Assembly (NCBI RefSeq): GCF_003815875.1 | Contig: NZ_CP033924.1 | Span: 248,001 to 312,000 of the forward strand | Origin: Chryseobacterium lactis | GTDB taxonomy: Bacteria; Bacteroidota; Bacteroidia; Flavobacteriales; Weeksellaceae | DNA: 64,000 bases | Reading direction: 5' to 3' | Shown: positions 15,357 through 24,519 of the stretch, piece after piece | Numbering within the stretch: position 1 is the stretch's first letter | Layout of the letters: the number at the start of each line of letters is the position of its first letter | Notes under the pieces: model-generated | Told to the model about the DNA's origin: nothing | Databases searched by the model: none | What the model saw: only the letters and a program-made list of their open reading frames with translations | Program-made: the position numbers and the translations under genes

Positions 15357-16517
15357 ATGAAAATACCTGGAAAAACAAGGTTTATTGTACTTATTTCAAG
15401 TATAATTCTTTTACAGAGCTGTACAAAAGCTGCCGAAGGATCCAATGCCGCGCCACCAGCTCCAGAACTTCCGGTTTATACCGTTATCTCTTCTCCTGCT
15501 ACTACTTATCAAGAATTTCCTACTGCCCTGGAAGGAAAAAATAATGTTGAAATCAGATCTCAGGTAGATGGCTATCTGGACAGAATTTATGTAGAGGAAG
15601 GTGCTTATGTAAGAGCCGGACAACCCTTATTTAAAATAGATTCAAGAAGCTATGGTGAGCAAATGAATATGGCTCAGGCTAATCTTCAGGCCGCCAATGC
15701 AAATATTGAAAAAGCAAGAGTAGAAGTAGACAGACTTCAGCCTCTGGTAGCAGCAAAAGTAGTTTCTGATGTACAACTGAAAACTGCAAAAGCTAATTAT
15801 GCTGCAGCTGTTGCCGCCGCTTCACAAGCAAGAGCTTCTGTAGGAAATGCAAAAATAAACGTAGGATTTACCACTATCACGGCTCCTGTAAGCGGTTATA
15901 TCGGAAGAATTCCTTATAAAAAAGGAAGTTTGATCTCCAGAACAGATCCTAGTCCATTGACTTTATTATCTGACATCAGTGAAATTTACGCCTACTTCTC
16001 TCTAAGTGAGCTTGATTTTATTGCTTTTCAAAATAAATATCCGGGGGCTACTTTGGATGAAAAGCTAAAAAATATGCCGATGGTTGAATTGGTGATCGCT
16101 GATAACAGTACATATCCTGAAAAAGGAAGACTGAGTATTGTAGACGGACAGTTTGACAAAACTACAGGTGCCATCAGCGTACGTGCTGTTTTCCCCAATG
16201 CAAACGGAACGCTGAGAACCGGAAATACCGGAAGAATACGTATGCCGCAATTGATCTCAAATGCAGTAGTTATTCCTCAGGAATCCACTTTTGAAATTCA
16301 GGATAAAACCTATGTATATGTAATGGGCAAAGATCAGAAAGTAACCGGAAAACCGATTAAAATCTCCGGAAAAACAGACAACTATTACTTTATTTCTGAA
16401 GGTCTTTCTCCGGGAGAAAAAATCGTATACACCGGAATTGGAAACTTGAAAGACGGAGCATCAATTAAGCCGAAAAACATGTCATCTGATAGCTTACTGA
16501 ATGCAAGACCTTTGTAA
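15357..16517 (+). CDS. RND efflux periplasmic adaptor (AcrA/MexA-like lipoprotein)
   Basis: A 386-residue membrane-fusion protein. A lipobox LLQSC puts the lipidated Cys at residue 22, so it is anchored in the inner membrane facing the periplasm. NNVEIRSQVDGYLDRIYVEEGAYVRAGQPLFKID is the biotinyl-lipoyl half (seen as NVEIRSQVDGYLDRI then GAYVRAGQPLFKID), followed by an alpha-hairpin coiled coil (about 95-165) and the second lipoyl half with ITAPVSGYIGRI. Beta-barrel and membrane-proximal domains complete the normal length. It bridges the pump at 16713 and the channel at 20109. Confidence 0.95.
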   Translation: MKIPGKTRFIVLISSIILLQSCTKAAEGSNAAPPAPELPVYTVISSPATTYQEFPTALEGKNNVEIRSQVDGYLDRIYVEEGAYVRAGQPLFKIDSRSYGEQMNMAQANLQAANANIEKARVEVDRLQPLVAAKVVSDVQLKTAKANYAAAVAAASQARASVGNAKINVGFTTITAPVSGYIGRIPYKKGSLISRTDPSPLTLLSDISEIYAYFSLSELDFIAFQNKYPGATLDEKLKNMPMVELVIADNSTYPEKGRLSIVDGQFDKTTGAISVRAVFPNANGTLRTGNTGRIRMPQLISNAVVIPQESTFEIQDKTYVYVMGKDQKVTGKPIKISGKTDNYYFISEGLSPGEKIVYTGIGNLKDGASIKPKNMSSDSLLNARPL

Positions 16518-16712
16518 TAGAGTCTCACATGACTATTTAAGAGCAGTTTAAACTTTATATCTCTTTTTTAACATTTAAGTTATTTGAAGCAATCAACGAT
16601 ATGTTGATTCAGATAATTTTCATCTAAAGTGCCTTTGATATTTTCAAGCGCCCCATTCCATCAACTTGAGTGTTTTAAAAAAGTTTAAACAACATTAAAA
16701 AATAAACTTCTT

Positions 16713-19700
16713 ATGTTAAAACAATTTATAGAAAGACCGGTACTTTCAACGGTCATCTCCATAATACTTTTATTATTGGGAGCTTTGTCTCTCTTTAATT
16801 TACCCATTGCCCTCTTTCCGGATATTGCACCGCCAAGTGTTCAGGTAACCGCCTTTTATCCGGGAGCGAATGCTGAGGTAGTGGCACGTTCTGTAGCCAC
16901 TCCTATTGAGGAAGCGGTGAACGGGGTTGAAAACATGACTTACATGACGTCAAACTCAAGTAACGACGGTACAATGACCCTGAGTGTATTCTTCAAACAG
17001 GGAGCTGATGCTGATAATGCAGCAGTAAACGTTCAGAACCGTGTATCAAAGGCAATGAGTCAACTTCCTCAAGAGGTTGTACAGGCTGGAATCTCGACGC
17101 AGAAAGTTCAGAACAGTATGATCATGTTTATGGGACTTACCAGCGAAGATGAAAAACAATACGACGAACTATTCTTGCAAAACTACCTGAAAATTAACGT
17201 AATCCCTCAAATACAGCGTATTCCTGGGGTCGCTCAGGCTCAGGTATTCGGAACGAGAGATTATTCGATGAGAATCTGGCTGAAACCGGATCGACTGGCT
17301 GCTAATAATCTTTCTCCACAGGAAGTTCTTGCAGCAATCAAAGATCATAACCTTGAAGCGGCTCCTGGTCGTCTTGGACAAGGAAGTAAGGAAACGTATG
17401 AATATATCCTTAAATATAAAGGAAAACTAAACAAAGGTGAAGATTACGAAAATATTGCTATTAAAGCCAATAGTGACGGATCATTCCTTAGATTAAAAGA
17501 TGTAGCAAGAGTAGAATTTGGTTCTTATACATATACGGCAACCAACAGAGTAGATGGAAAACCGGTTGCCGGATTTGCAATCTTACAGACTGCCGGTTCT
17601 AATGCCAACGAAATTCTTACTGAAATTGAAAAGCAGGTCAAAGTAATGGAAACGACTCTGCCTAAAGGAGTGAAGCCAATTATCATGTATAATTCCAAGG
17701 ATTTCCTTGATGCTTCTATTCATCAGGTAGTGGAAACGCTGGTTATAGCATTTATTCTTGTGTTTATTGTAGTTTATATTTTCCTTCAGGATTTCAGATC
17801 TACATTAATTCCGGCCATTGCAGTGCCGGTAGCGATTATTGGGACTTTCTTCTTCCTTCAATTATTTGGATTCAGTATCAACATGCTTACTTTATTTGCA
17901 TTGGTACTCGCCATTGGTATTGTAGTGGATGATGCGATTGTGGTAGTGGAAGCCGTCCATTCCAAAATGGAACAAACGGGAATGCCGGTTGAACAGGCAA
18001 CGACGAATTCGATGAGTGAAATTTCCGGAGCGATCATTTCCATTACATTGGTGATGTGTGCCGTGTTTATTCCGGTAGGTTTCATGCAAGGGCCGGCAGG
18101 AGTATTTTACAGACAGTTTGCCTTCACTTTAGCCATCGCCATTCTTATTTCTGCTGTAAATGCATTAACATTAAGCCCGGCATTATGTGCTATGTTCTTA
18201 AATGACCCTCAGGGAGAGCATGGTGAACACGGTCATAAAACAGGTTTTGGAGCAAGATTCTTCAATGCTTTTAATGCGAGCTTCAACAACATGACCAGAA
18301 AATATATTTACAGCCTTAAGTTTTTAATTAAAAATAAATGGGTTGCCATCGGAGGTCTTGCGCTTATTACAGCAACAAGTATCTTCCTGATTAAAAAAGC
18401 TCCATCCGGGTTCATTCCTACGGAGGATCAGGGATTTGTATTGTATGCGGTGAATACGCCTCCCGGAAGCTCATTGGAAAGAACCCACAGAGCTACCGAA
18501 CAGATCGATAAAATTATCAATGGTGAAAAAGCAACCAATCACCTATGGGTGGCAGACGGAATGAACTTCATCAGTAATGCCAATGCATCACCTTATTCTG
18601 CAGGTTTTATTAAGCTTAAAGATTATGACAAACGAGGTGATATGAAAGATCCGGATCAGATTGCAGGGACACTGACAGGAAAAGTAAGTCAGGTGAAAGA
18701 TGCGAATGCATTCTTCTTCAACTTCCCTACCGTACAAGGTTTTGGTAACGTTTCCGGTTTCGAATTCATGCTTCAGGATAAAACGAACGGTTCTTTTGAA
18801 CAATTAGGCACAACCACTCAGAAATTTATTGGTGAGCTGATGAAACGTCCTGAAATTGCCTTCGCATTTACAACGTATGCTGCAGGAAATCCACAATACA
18901 CCATTGATGTGGATACAGATAAAGCCAATCAGCTTGGAGTTTCAGTGACAGAATTGATGCAAACCATGCAGATTTATTTCGGAAGTAGTTTTGTATCCGA
19001 TTTCAACAGATTTGGAAAATACTACCGCGTAATGGCTCAGGCGGATATTCCATACCGTACAGATGCCAACTCACTGGAAGGTATTTATGTAAAAAATAAA
19101 ACGGGCGAAATGGTTCCTGCAAAAACGTTGGTGACTTTAAAAAGAACTTTTGGCCCTGAAACGGTAACCAGAAATAACCTTTTCAACGCTGTGACAATTA
19201 ACGGAACTCCAAAACCAGGTTATAGTACCGGAGATGCCATTAAAGCCGTAGAAGAAGTTGCTCAACAATCACTGCCAAGAGGTTATGGATATGAATGGAC
19301 AGGGATTACCCGTGAAGAGATTAAAACAGGAGGCCAAACGGTATTTATCTTCTTGCTAAGTATCTTGTTTGTGTACTTCCTTCTGGCGGCACAGTATGAA
19401 AGTTACATCCTTCCGTTTGCCATTATTCTTACCATTCCTACTGGAGTATTTGGGGTATTTGCCTTCACAGGACTGGCTGGAATTGATAATAATATTTATG
19501 TACAAGTTGGATTGATCATGCTTGTAGGACTTTTGGCCAAAAATGCCATTCTGATTGTGGAATTTGCCGTACAAAGAAGAAAAGCAGGGAAATCATTGAT
19601 AGAATCTGCTCTTCAGGCTTCAAGATTACGTTTAAGACCGATCCTGATGACTTCTTTTGCCTTTATCGTAGGAATGCTGCCATTAGTCTGGACTCAGGGA

Positions 19701-19895
19701 GCGTCTGCAAAAGGGAACCATTCAATCGGTTACAGTACCGTGGGAGGAATGCTGACAGGAGTTATCTTCGGAATTTTTATCATCCCGGTAATGTACGTAA
19801 TATTCCAGTACCTGCATGAAAAAATGCCAAGCAGAAAGAAGAAAAGACTTCAAAGACAAAAACTGGAGGCAGAACTTTTATCAAGTCCTCATTAA
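16713..19895 (+). CDS. RND multidrug efflux pump, HAE1/AcrB family
   Basis: 1060 residues, the normal size for an AcrB-type inner-membrane proton/drug antiporter. It begins MLKQFIERPVLSTVISI, the typical first helix, then ALFPDIAPPSVQVTAFYPGA. The helix-4 motif GIVVDDAIVVVEAV holds the proton-relay Asp pair, and NAILIVEFA marks helix 10. GFIPTEDQG and PVAIIGTFF are further family marks. It expels lipophilic compounds from the periplasm or inner leaflet with the proton gradient. A gap of 195 bp without clear promoter separates it from the adaptor gene. Substrates are not predictable from the sequence. Confidence 0.96.
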   Translation: MLKQFIERPVLSTVISIILLLLGALSLFNLPIALFPDIAPPSVQVTAFYPGANAEVVARSVATPIEEAVNGVENMTYMTSNSSNDGTMTLSVFFKQGADADNAAVNVQNRVSKAMSQLPQEVVQAGISTQKVQNSMIMFMGLTSEDEKQYDELFLQNYLKINVIPQIQRIPGVAQAQVFGTRDYSMRIWLKPDRLAANNLSPQEVLAAIKDHNLEAAPGRLGQGSKETYEYILKYKGKLNKGEDYENIAIKANSDGSFLRLKDVARVEFGSYTYTATNRVDGKPVAGFAILQTAGSNANEILTEIEKQVKVMETTLPKGVKPIIMYNSKDFLDASIHQVVETLVIAFILVFIVVYIFLQDFRSTLIPAIAVPVAIIGTFFFLQLFGFSINMLTLFALVLAIGIVVDDAIVVVEAVHSKMEQTGMPVEQATTNSMSEISGAIISITLVMCAVFIPVGFMQGPAGVFYRQFAFTLAIAILISAVNALTLSPALCAMFLNDPQGEHGEHGHKTGFGARFFNAFNASFNNMTRKYIYSLKFLIKNKWVAIGGLALITATSIFLIKKAPSGFIPTEDQGFVLYAVNTPPGSSLERTHRATEQIDKIINGEKATNHLWVADGMNFISNANASPYSAGFIKLKDYDKRGDMKDPDQIAGTLTGKVSQVKDANAFFFNFPTVQGFGNVSGFEFMLQDKTNGSFEQLGTTTQKFIGELMKRPEIAFAFTTYAAGNPQYTIDVDTDKANQLGVSVTELMQTMQIYFGSSFVSDFNRFGKYYRVMAQADIPYRTDANSLEGIYVKNKTGEMVPAKTLVTLKRTFGPETVTRNNLFNAVTINGTPKPGYSTGDAIKAVEEVAQQSLPRGYGYEWTGITREEIKTGGQTVFIFLLSILFVYFLLAAQYESYILPFAIILTIPTGVFGVFAFTGLAGIDNNIYVQVGLIMLVGLLAKNAILIVEFAVQRRKAGKSLIESALQASRLRLRPILMTSFAFIVGMLPLVWTQGASAKGNHSIGYSTVGGMLTGVIFGIFIIPVMYVIFQYLHEKMPSRKKKRLQRQKLEAELLSSPH

Positions 19896-19907
19896 TAAAA
19901 AATGAAC

Positions 19908-20086
19908 TACAAAACTTTGAGGAAATTTTAAAACAAAAAATTGATTTAAAATTTCATTAAAAAGCTAAGGGTCGTAAGCTGATTTATCAAACGTACGCCT
20001 TACCTCTTTTTAATGGTTTACAAAAGCAAAGTATTTTCTCCTACTAAAGACAAACTGTGCATATAAAAACCTCTCAAAGTTTTGTA
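19908..20086. repeat. Inverted-repeat element between pump and channel genes
   Basis: TACAAAACTTTGAG (19908-19921) is the exact reverse complement of CTCAAAGTTTTGTA (20073-20086). Inside, CATTAAAAAG (19955-19964) and CTTTTTAATG (around 20005-20015) form a second, nested pair. The 179-bp unit could fold into a large hairpin in the efflux transcript. TTAATGGTTTACAA in its right half also occurs near 22792, so it may be a dispersed element or MITE remnant. Confidence 0.65.
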
Positions 20087-20108
20087 TTCAATTAAAAGTT
20101 TAAAAACT

Positions 20109-21521
20109 ATGAAAAGACTAAAAAATATAATTCTAACATTCGCGATAGCTTTAGGAGCTGTTTCATGTGTGTCTAAAATGGCATTCAAGGAACCTGACCT
20201 GCCGCTTCCCGAAAAATTCCAGTACACCGCGACTGCCGATACCGCCAGTGTTGCTAATCTGGAATGGAAACAATTTTTCAACGATCCTATTTTGCAGGGA
20301 TTGATTGAGAAAGGAATTAAAAATAATTATGACCTTCAGATTGCCTTAAAGCAGGTTTCTGCATCACAGGAAAAACTGAAACAAGCCAAATACATGCAAT
20401 ATCCTGATGTAGGATTCGGGGTAACAGGTCAGATTTCAAAGCCTTCTAAAAATAGCATGAACGGGCAAAGCTTAAATTTATTTTTAGGACAAAGCCACGT
20501 TGAAGATTATAATGCAGCCTTCAATCTTTCCTGGGAAGCTGATATTTGGGGGAAAATCAAAAATCAGCAGGAAGTTTCAAGAATGCAGTATCTGCAGACT
20601 TATGAAGGTTCCAAAGCGATTCAGACTCAGGTTGTAGCAGCGATTGCCCAGGGATATTATAATCTTCTGATGCTTGACAAACAATTAGGTATTGCAAAAT
20701 CAAATCTGGAGTTAACAAATAACACCTTACTGATCACTCAAAAAATGTGGGAAAGTGGTGATACCACTTCTTTAGGAGTACAACAGGCAAGTGCTCAGAA
20801 ACAGGCTACCGAACTTCTGATTACTCAATTGGAACAAAACATTGCTATCCAGGAAAATGCATTGAGTATTCTGGTTGGTGAGACTCCGAATAAAGTAAAC
20901 AGAACGCTGGAAATGTCTGACAGCTCTCTTCCTCAAAACATCAGTGCAGGACTTCCAGCAGCAATGGTGAGCCGCAGACCGGATGTCCGTCAGCAGGAAC
21001 TTGTATTGCTGGAATCTAATGCTATGGTAGGAATTGCACAGGCAAGCATGTACCCGGCATTGAAAATCACAGCAAACGGAGGAGTAAATTCATTCAAATT
21101 TGATAACTGGTTCCAGATTCCGGCATCGTTATTTGGTTCAGTATTAGGAGGACTGACACAACCTATTTTCCAGAAAAAGCAATTGAAAACAGATCTGGAA
21201 GTAGCCAAAATACAGCGGGAGAAAAATGTACTGGCATTTCGTCAGTCTGTCCTGAATGCCGTTGGTGAAGTTTCCGACGCTTTGGTTTCTAACGAAAGTT
21301 TAAAGACTCAGGAACAGAAAGCTGCCGAACAGGCAACCACCCTAAAGGATGGAATTAAAAGTGCACAACTTCTTTACAGAGGAGGTTCAGCCAATTATCT
21401 TGAAGTAATTACCGCACAAGGAAATTCGCTTCAGGCGGAACTCAACCTGGCTTCCATTAAAAGACAGAGATTAAGCAGCATTGTAGATTTATACAGAGCG
21501 CTGGGCGGCGGTTGGAAGTAG
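20109..21521 (+). CDS. TolC-family outer-membrane efflux channel (lipoprotein, OprM-like)
   Basis: About 470 residues from the ATG at 20109; the longer frame from 20082 has no signal-like N-terminus. The N-terminus has a lipobox ending VSC (about Cys18), as in OprM/NodT-type channels. Two repeated outer-membrane efflux domains follow (about 50-245 and 270-465), with RRPDVRQQELVLLESNAMVGIAQASMYPALKI in the middle as the family mark (read in parts: RRPDVRQQEL and AQASMYPALKI). It forms the trimeric outer-membrane duct of the efflux complex. Third gene of the operon, followed by a terminator. Confidence 0.93.
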   Translation: MKRLKNIILTFAIALGAVSCVSKMAFKEPDLPLPEKFQYTATADTASVANLEWKQFFNDPILQGLIEKGIKNNYDLQIALKQVSASQEKLKQAKYMQYPDVGFGVTGQISKPSKNSMNGQSLNLFLGQSHVEDYNAAFNLSWEADIWGKIKNQQEVSRMQYLQTYEGSKAIQTQVVAAIAQGYYNLLMLDKQLGIAKSNLELTNNTLLITQKMWESGDTTSLGVQQASAQKQATELLITQLEQNIAIQENALSILVGETPNKVNRTLEMSDSSLPQNISAGLPAAMVSRRPDVRQQELVLLESNAMVGIAQASMYPALKITANGGVNSFKFDNWFQIPASLFGSVLGGLTQPIFQKKQLKTDLEVAKIQREKNVLAFRQSVLNAVGEVSDALVSNESLKTQEQKAAEQATTLKDGIKSAQLLYRGGSANYLEVITAQGNSLQAELNLASIKRQRLSSIVDLYRALGGGWK

Positions 21522-21547
21522 TAAGTAAATAAATTATATTGTTTTAG

Positions 21548-21567
21548 TGCGGTTCTCAGGAGCCGCA
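21548..21567 (+). terminator. Terminator of the efflux operon
   Basis: TGCGGTTC and GAGCCGCA pair (one G-T) around TCAG and are followed by TTTTATTTTC. It lies 26 bp after the channel stop. Confidence 0.8.
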
Positions 21568-21594
21568 TTTTTATTTTCTTACAAAGTAACATAC

Positions 21595-21629
21595 AGATCT
21601 GCGAAATCTCCATTATCTGCGTGAAATAA
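21595..21629. repeat. Solo arm of the 132-bp repeat family
   Basis: CAGATCTGCGAAATCTCC followed by ATTATCTGCGTGAAAT matches the right arm of the tandem units at 6361-6991. It shows that the family occurs elsewhere in the genome as fragments. Confidence 0.7.
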
Positions 21630-21677
21630 TAAAATATCATAAATTGAACGGATAAAACAGCTTACACCTATTCAGAA

Positions 21678-22598
21678 TTATTTTTGAAACTGCTCACAAA
21701 TCCAGTGAAGTAAATCCTCATAATCCTGTTGAGTATATCCCAACTGCAAATAATGAATATCATCCGCTTTTCTGTACCACGTTAACTGACGTTTCGCATA
21801 CCTGCGACTATTTTTTTTAATCTCAGACACTGCAAAATCAAGATCCCATTCTCCGTCAAAATATTTGAACAATTCAGAGTATCCTACTGTATTCAATCCA
21901 GTGAGTCCTTTAAATTTTTCAAGACCTTTTACCTCATCCAACAGTCCATTTTCCATCATGATATCAACCCTGCGATTAATTCTGTCGTAGAGTTCTTCTC
22001 TCGATGCTTCAATTCCAATTCTGATCACATTGAAATCTCTGGAATCCTGAGAAACGGCAATCTGTTCCGAGTATTTCTTATGGGTCTGCCAGATGACATC
22101 AATGGCCCTTAAAAGTCTGCGATGGTTGTGAATATCTACCACTCCAAAATATTCCGGATCGAGTTCTTTTAGAATTTCCTGAAGTTTTTCTACTCCTTCC
22201 TCTTCTAATATTTTCTGAAGTTTCTCCTGGTTGTCAGCATTTGCTTCAGGCAAATCATTTAAACCTTCAATGACTGCTTTTTCATACATCATACTGCCGC
22301 CAACAAGAATAACGGTATCATGAGTTTTATAAAGTTCATTGAGTTTTTGCAGAGCATCTTCTTCATACTGCCCTATGGAATAATATTCTTCTATTGAAAG
22401 ATTTCCTATAAAATGATGAGGTGCTCCGGCAAGTTCTTCCTCTGAAGGTGCTGCGGTACCTATTTTCATTTCTTTAAAAAACTGCCTGGAATCACAGGAA
22501 ACAATCTCCGTATTGAAATGTTGAGCCAAATCAATTGCCAATCTCGTTTTACCAATTCCGGTGGGTCCTACTACAGAAATCAAATTTTTCTTTTTCAC
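21678..22598 (-). CDS. miaA: tRNA dimethylallyltransferase
   Basis: A 306-residue enzyme that attaches the dimethylallyl group to adenosine 37 of tRNAs reading UNN codons. GPTGIGKTRLA (residues 11-21) is the P-loop, SCDSRQFFKEMKIGTAAP the substrate segment that follows, and RRLLRAIDVI, RKNSRRYAKRQLTWYRK-like NSRRYAKRQLTWYRK the RNA-binding part near the C-terminus. Length is normal. The start codon is GTG. Monocistronic by position, convergent with the efflux operon. Confidence 0.95.
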   Translation of the reverse strand: MKKKNLISVVGPTGIGKTRLAIDLAQHFNTEIVSCDSRQFFKEMKIGTAAPSEEELAGAPHHFIGNLSIEEYYSIGQYEEDALQKLNELYKTHDTVILVGGSMMYEKAVIEGLNDLPEANADNQEKLQKILEEEGVEKLQEILKELDPEYFGVVDIHNHRRLLRAIDVIWQTHKKYSEQIAVSQDSRDFNVIRIGIEASREELYDRINRRVDIMMENGLLDEVKGLEKFKGLTGLNTVGYSELFKYFDGEWDLDFAVSEIKKNSRRYAKRQLTWYRKADDIHYLQLGYTQQDYEDLLHWICEQFQK

Positions 22599-22877
22599 AG
22601 CGCTAATTTACGAAAATGAGTTTATTTGAATTTTTATTTTTAAAGACAAAATCTACAAAAAAAGCTATGATTTATTTTGAACTAGTAAGAACATTTATGT
22701 CATTAAGTTTAATGAAGACAAATAGATTTTTCATAGGCATTACGTTAAAAGCGAAGTTCATCTTTATATTCTCAACTTCTTACTTAAAATCTTAATGGTT
22801 TACAATGAATTTAACATTGAATAATCAGATCATGTATGTTGAAGTTTCATCTTATTACATTATAGACTTTAAATGTT
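22599..22877. other. Intergenic region between miaA and the yicC-like gene
   Basis: Around 280 bp of AT-rich, apparently non-coding DNA. It holds ATCTTAATGGTTTACAA (near 22790-22805), shared in part with the inverted-repeat element at 19908-20086. A short self-complementary CATTAAGTTTAATG also occurs near 22700. Confidence 0.4.
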
Positions 22878-22885
22878 TATCTTTG
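22878..22885 (+). promoter_or_regulatory. Minus-7 box (TATCTTTG) for the yicC-like gene
   Basis: Match to TAnnTTTG, 17 bp before the ATG at 22903. No clear minus-33 TTTG is seen. Confidence 0.5.
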
Positions 22886-22902
22886 TACAACAATAAAAAA
22901 CT

Positions 22903-23760
22903 ATGATTTTATCAATGACCGGCTTCGGTAGAGCCGAAGGTGTTTTTGAAGGAAAAAAAATAACAATAGATATTAAATCATTGAACAGCAAGAGCTTTGA
23001 TTTAAATATTAAAATTCCTTTACGTTATAAAGAAAAAGAATTTGAAATCAGAAAAATTCTTAACGATAGAATTATCCGTGGAAAAGTAGACTGCTACGTT
23101 AACCTGGAAAACCTTGAAGAATCTAACGATGTAAAAATTAATAAGAGTTTAATTGATTCCTATGTCAAGGAACTTAAAAATATTGCATCAGACGGTCCCG
23201 ACTTCGAATATCTGAAAATGGCAGTGAGACTTCCTGACGCTATTACTTCCAGACCTGATGAGCTTACGGAGGGTGAATGGGAATCATTAGCCAAAATCGT
23301 CTATGCAGCTATAGATCGTTTCGAAGAGTTCAGAAAGACTGAAGGCAGTATTTTACATGAAGAATTAAACAGAAACATTCAGAATATTGATAAATATCTG
23401 AGTGAAGTCATTCCTTTTGAGGAAGAAAGAATTGTAAGTGTAAAAGAACGTTATCAGAAAACGCTCAAAGAATTTGAAAACGTTGATGAAACACGTTTCT
23501 ACCAGGAAATGGCCTATTTTACTGAAAAATTGGATATTTCAGAAGAAAAGGTAAGACTTGGCCAGCATCTTAAGTACTACAAAGAAGTGATGGATAATGA
23601 AGATTTTAATGGAAAAAAACTAGGTTTTATTTCCCAGGAAATCGGAAGAGAAATCAATACTTTAGGCTCAAAAGCCAATCATGCTGCCATTCAGAAACTG
23701 GTTGTTATGATGAAAGATGATTTGGAAAAAATTAAAGAACAGACATTAAACGTACTGTAG
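22903..23760 (+). CDS. YicC/YloC family endoribonuclease
   Basis: 285 residues, the usual length. It begins MILSMTGFGRAEG, the family N-terminal mark, with KSLNSKSFDLNIKIP next, and ends with the conserved DUF1732 part FISQEIGREINTLGSKANHAAIQKLVVMMKDDLEKIKEQTLNV (read in parts: FISQEIGREINTLGSKAN and MKDDLEKIKEQ). Family members are stress-related endoribonucleases. It is followed by guanylate kinase, which is a conserved pairing in many bacteria. Confidence 0.92.
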   Translation: MILSMTGFGRAEGVFEGKKITIDIKSLNSKSFDLNIKIPLRYKEKEFEIRKILNDRIIRGKVDCYVNLENLEESNDVKINKSLIDSYVKELKNIASDGPDFEYLKMAVRLPDAITSRPDELTEGEWESLAKIVYAAIDRFEEFRKTEGSILHEELNRNIQNIDKYLSEVIPFEEERIVSVKERYQKTLKEFENVDETRFYQEMAYFTEKLDISEEKVRLGQHLKYYKEVMDNEDFNGKKLGFISQEIGREINTLGSKANHAAIQKLVVMMKDDLEKIKEQTLNVL

Positions 23761-23850
23761 TTACGAGGTGCGAGAGCCGAGGTTATAATTACACCGGAAA
23801 AAGGTAAAATAACCCCGGAACTCGCAATCCGAAATGTGAAACGAAAAAAT
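23761..23850. repeat. Degenerate intergenic repeat between yicC-like gene and gmk
   Basis: A GC-richer spacer with ACGAGGTGCGAGAGCCGAGG, then GGAACTCGCAATCCG near its end, resembling the short intergenic fillers seen in chryseobacterial genomes. No open frame or hairpin of note. Confidence 0.35.
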
Positions 23851-24414
23851 ATGGACAAAGTAATTATATTTTCAGCACCATCCGGGAGCGGAAAAACTAC
23901 ATTGGTAAAGCATGCACTGGAAACATTTCCGGAACTTAAGTTTTCAATTTCCTGTACTACAAGACAGCCAAGAGGAAGTGAAATTCACGCCGTGGATTAT
24001 CATTTTCTGACGCCTGAAGAGTTCAGACAGAAAATTTCAGAAGATGCTTTTGTAGAATATGAAGAAGTATATACTGATAAATATTACGGTACTTTAAAAT
24101 CTGAAGTAGAAAAAATCTGGAATCAGGGAAAAGTTGTTATTTTTGATGTGGATGTAAAAGGAGGTATTTCTTTAAAAAAATATTTTGCTGAAAAAGCGTT
24201 ATCTATTTTTATAGAACCCCCATCCATTGAAGAATTGGAACGAAGATTGATTTCAAGAAATACTGATGATGCAGAAACCATCAAAACCCGTGTAGCAAAG
24301 GCTGAGGAAGAAATGTCCTATGCCACCGGGTTTGACATGATTGTGATCAATACCGATCTTGATATAGCAAAAAAAGAAATAGAAAGTTTAATAAAAAGTT
24401 TTATCAGTAACTAA
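23851..24414 (+). CDS. gmk: Guanylate kinase
   Basis: About 187 residues from ATG at 23851; an in-frame GTG at 23836 adds five residues that the family lacks. It phosphorylates GMP to GDP. IIFSAPSGSGKTTLVKH is the P-loop; SISCTTRQPRGSE and DYHFLTPEEF are the GMP-binding segments, and ISRNTDDAETIKTRVAKAEEE the lid region. Cytoplasmic. It lies 90 bp behind the yicC-like gene and about 105 bp before nadA. Confidence 0.96.
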   Translation: MDKVIIFSAPSGSGKTTLVKHALETFPELKFSISCTTRQPRGSEIHAVDYHFLTPEEFRQKISEDAFVEYEEVYTDKYYGTLKSEVEKIWNQGKVVIFDVDVKGGISLKKYFAEKALSIFIEPPSIEELERRLISRNTDDAETIKTRVAKAEEEMSYATGFDMIVINTDLDIAKKEIESLIKSFISN

Positions 24415-24465
24415 GGGCTGTGAAATGGAAACAGGATGATGAAAGTACCACCATACACTCTCCAT

Positions 24466-24498
24466 CTGACTTCTGATTTCTAACCACTGACTTCTGAT
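24466..24498 (+). repeat. Short direct repeat CTGACTTCTGAT before nadA
   Basis: CTGACTTCTGAT occurs at 24466-24477 and again at 24487-24498, 21 bp apart. It belongs to the spacer between gmk and nadA and has no visible coding role. Confidence 0.6.
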
Positions 24499-24519
24499 AA
24501 TAAAAAAACTGAGGTTGAT

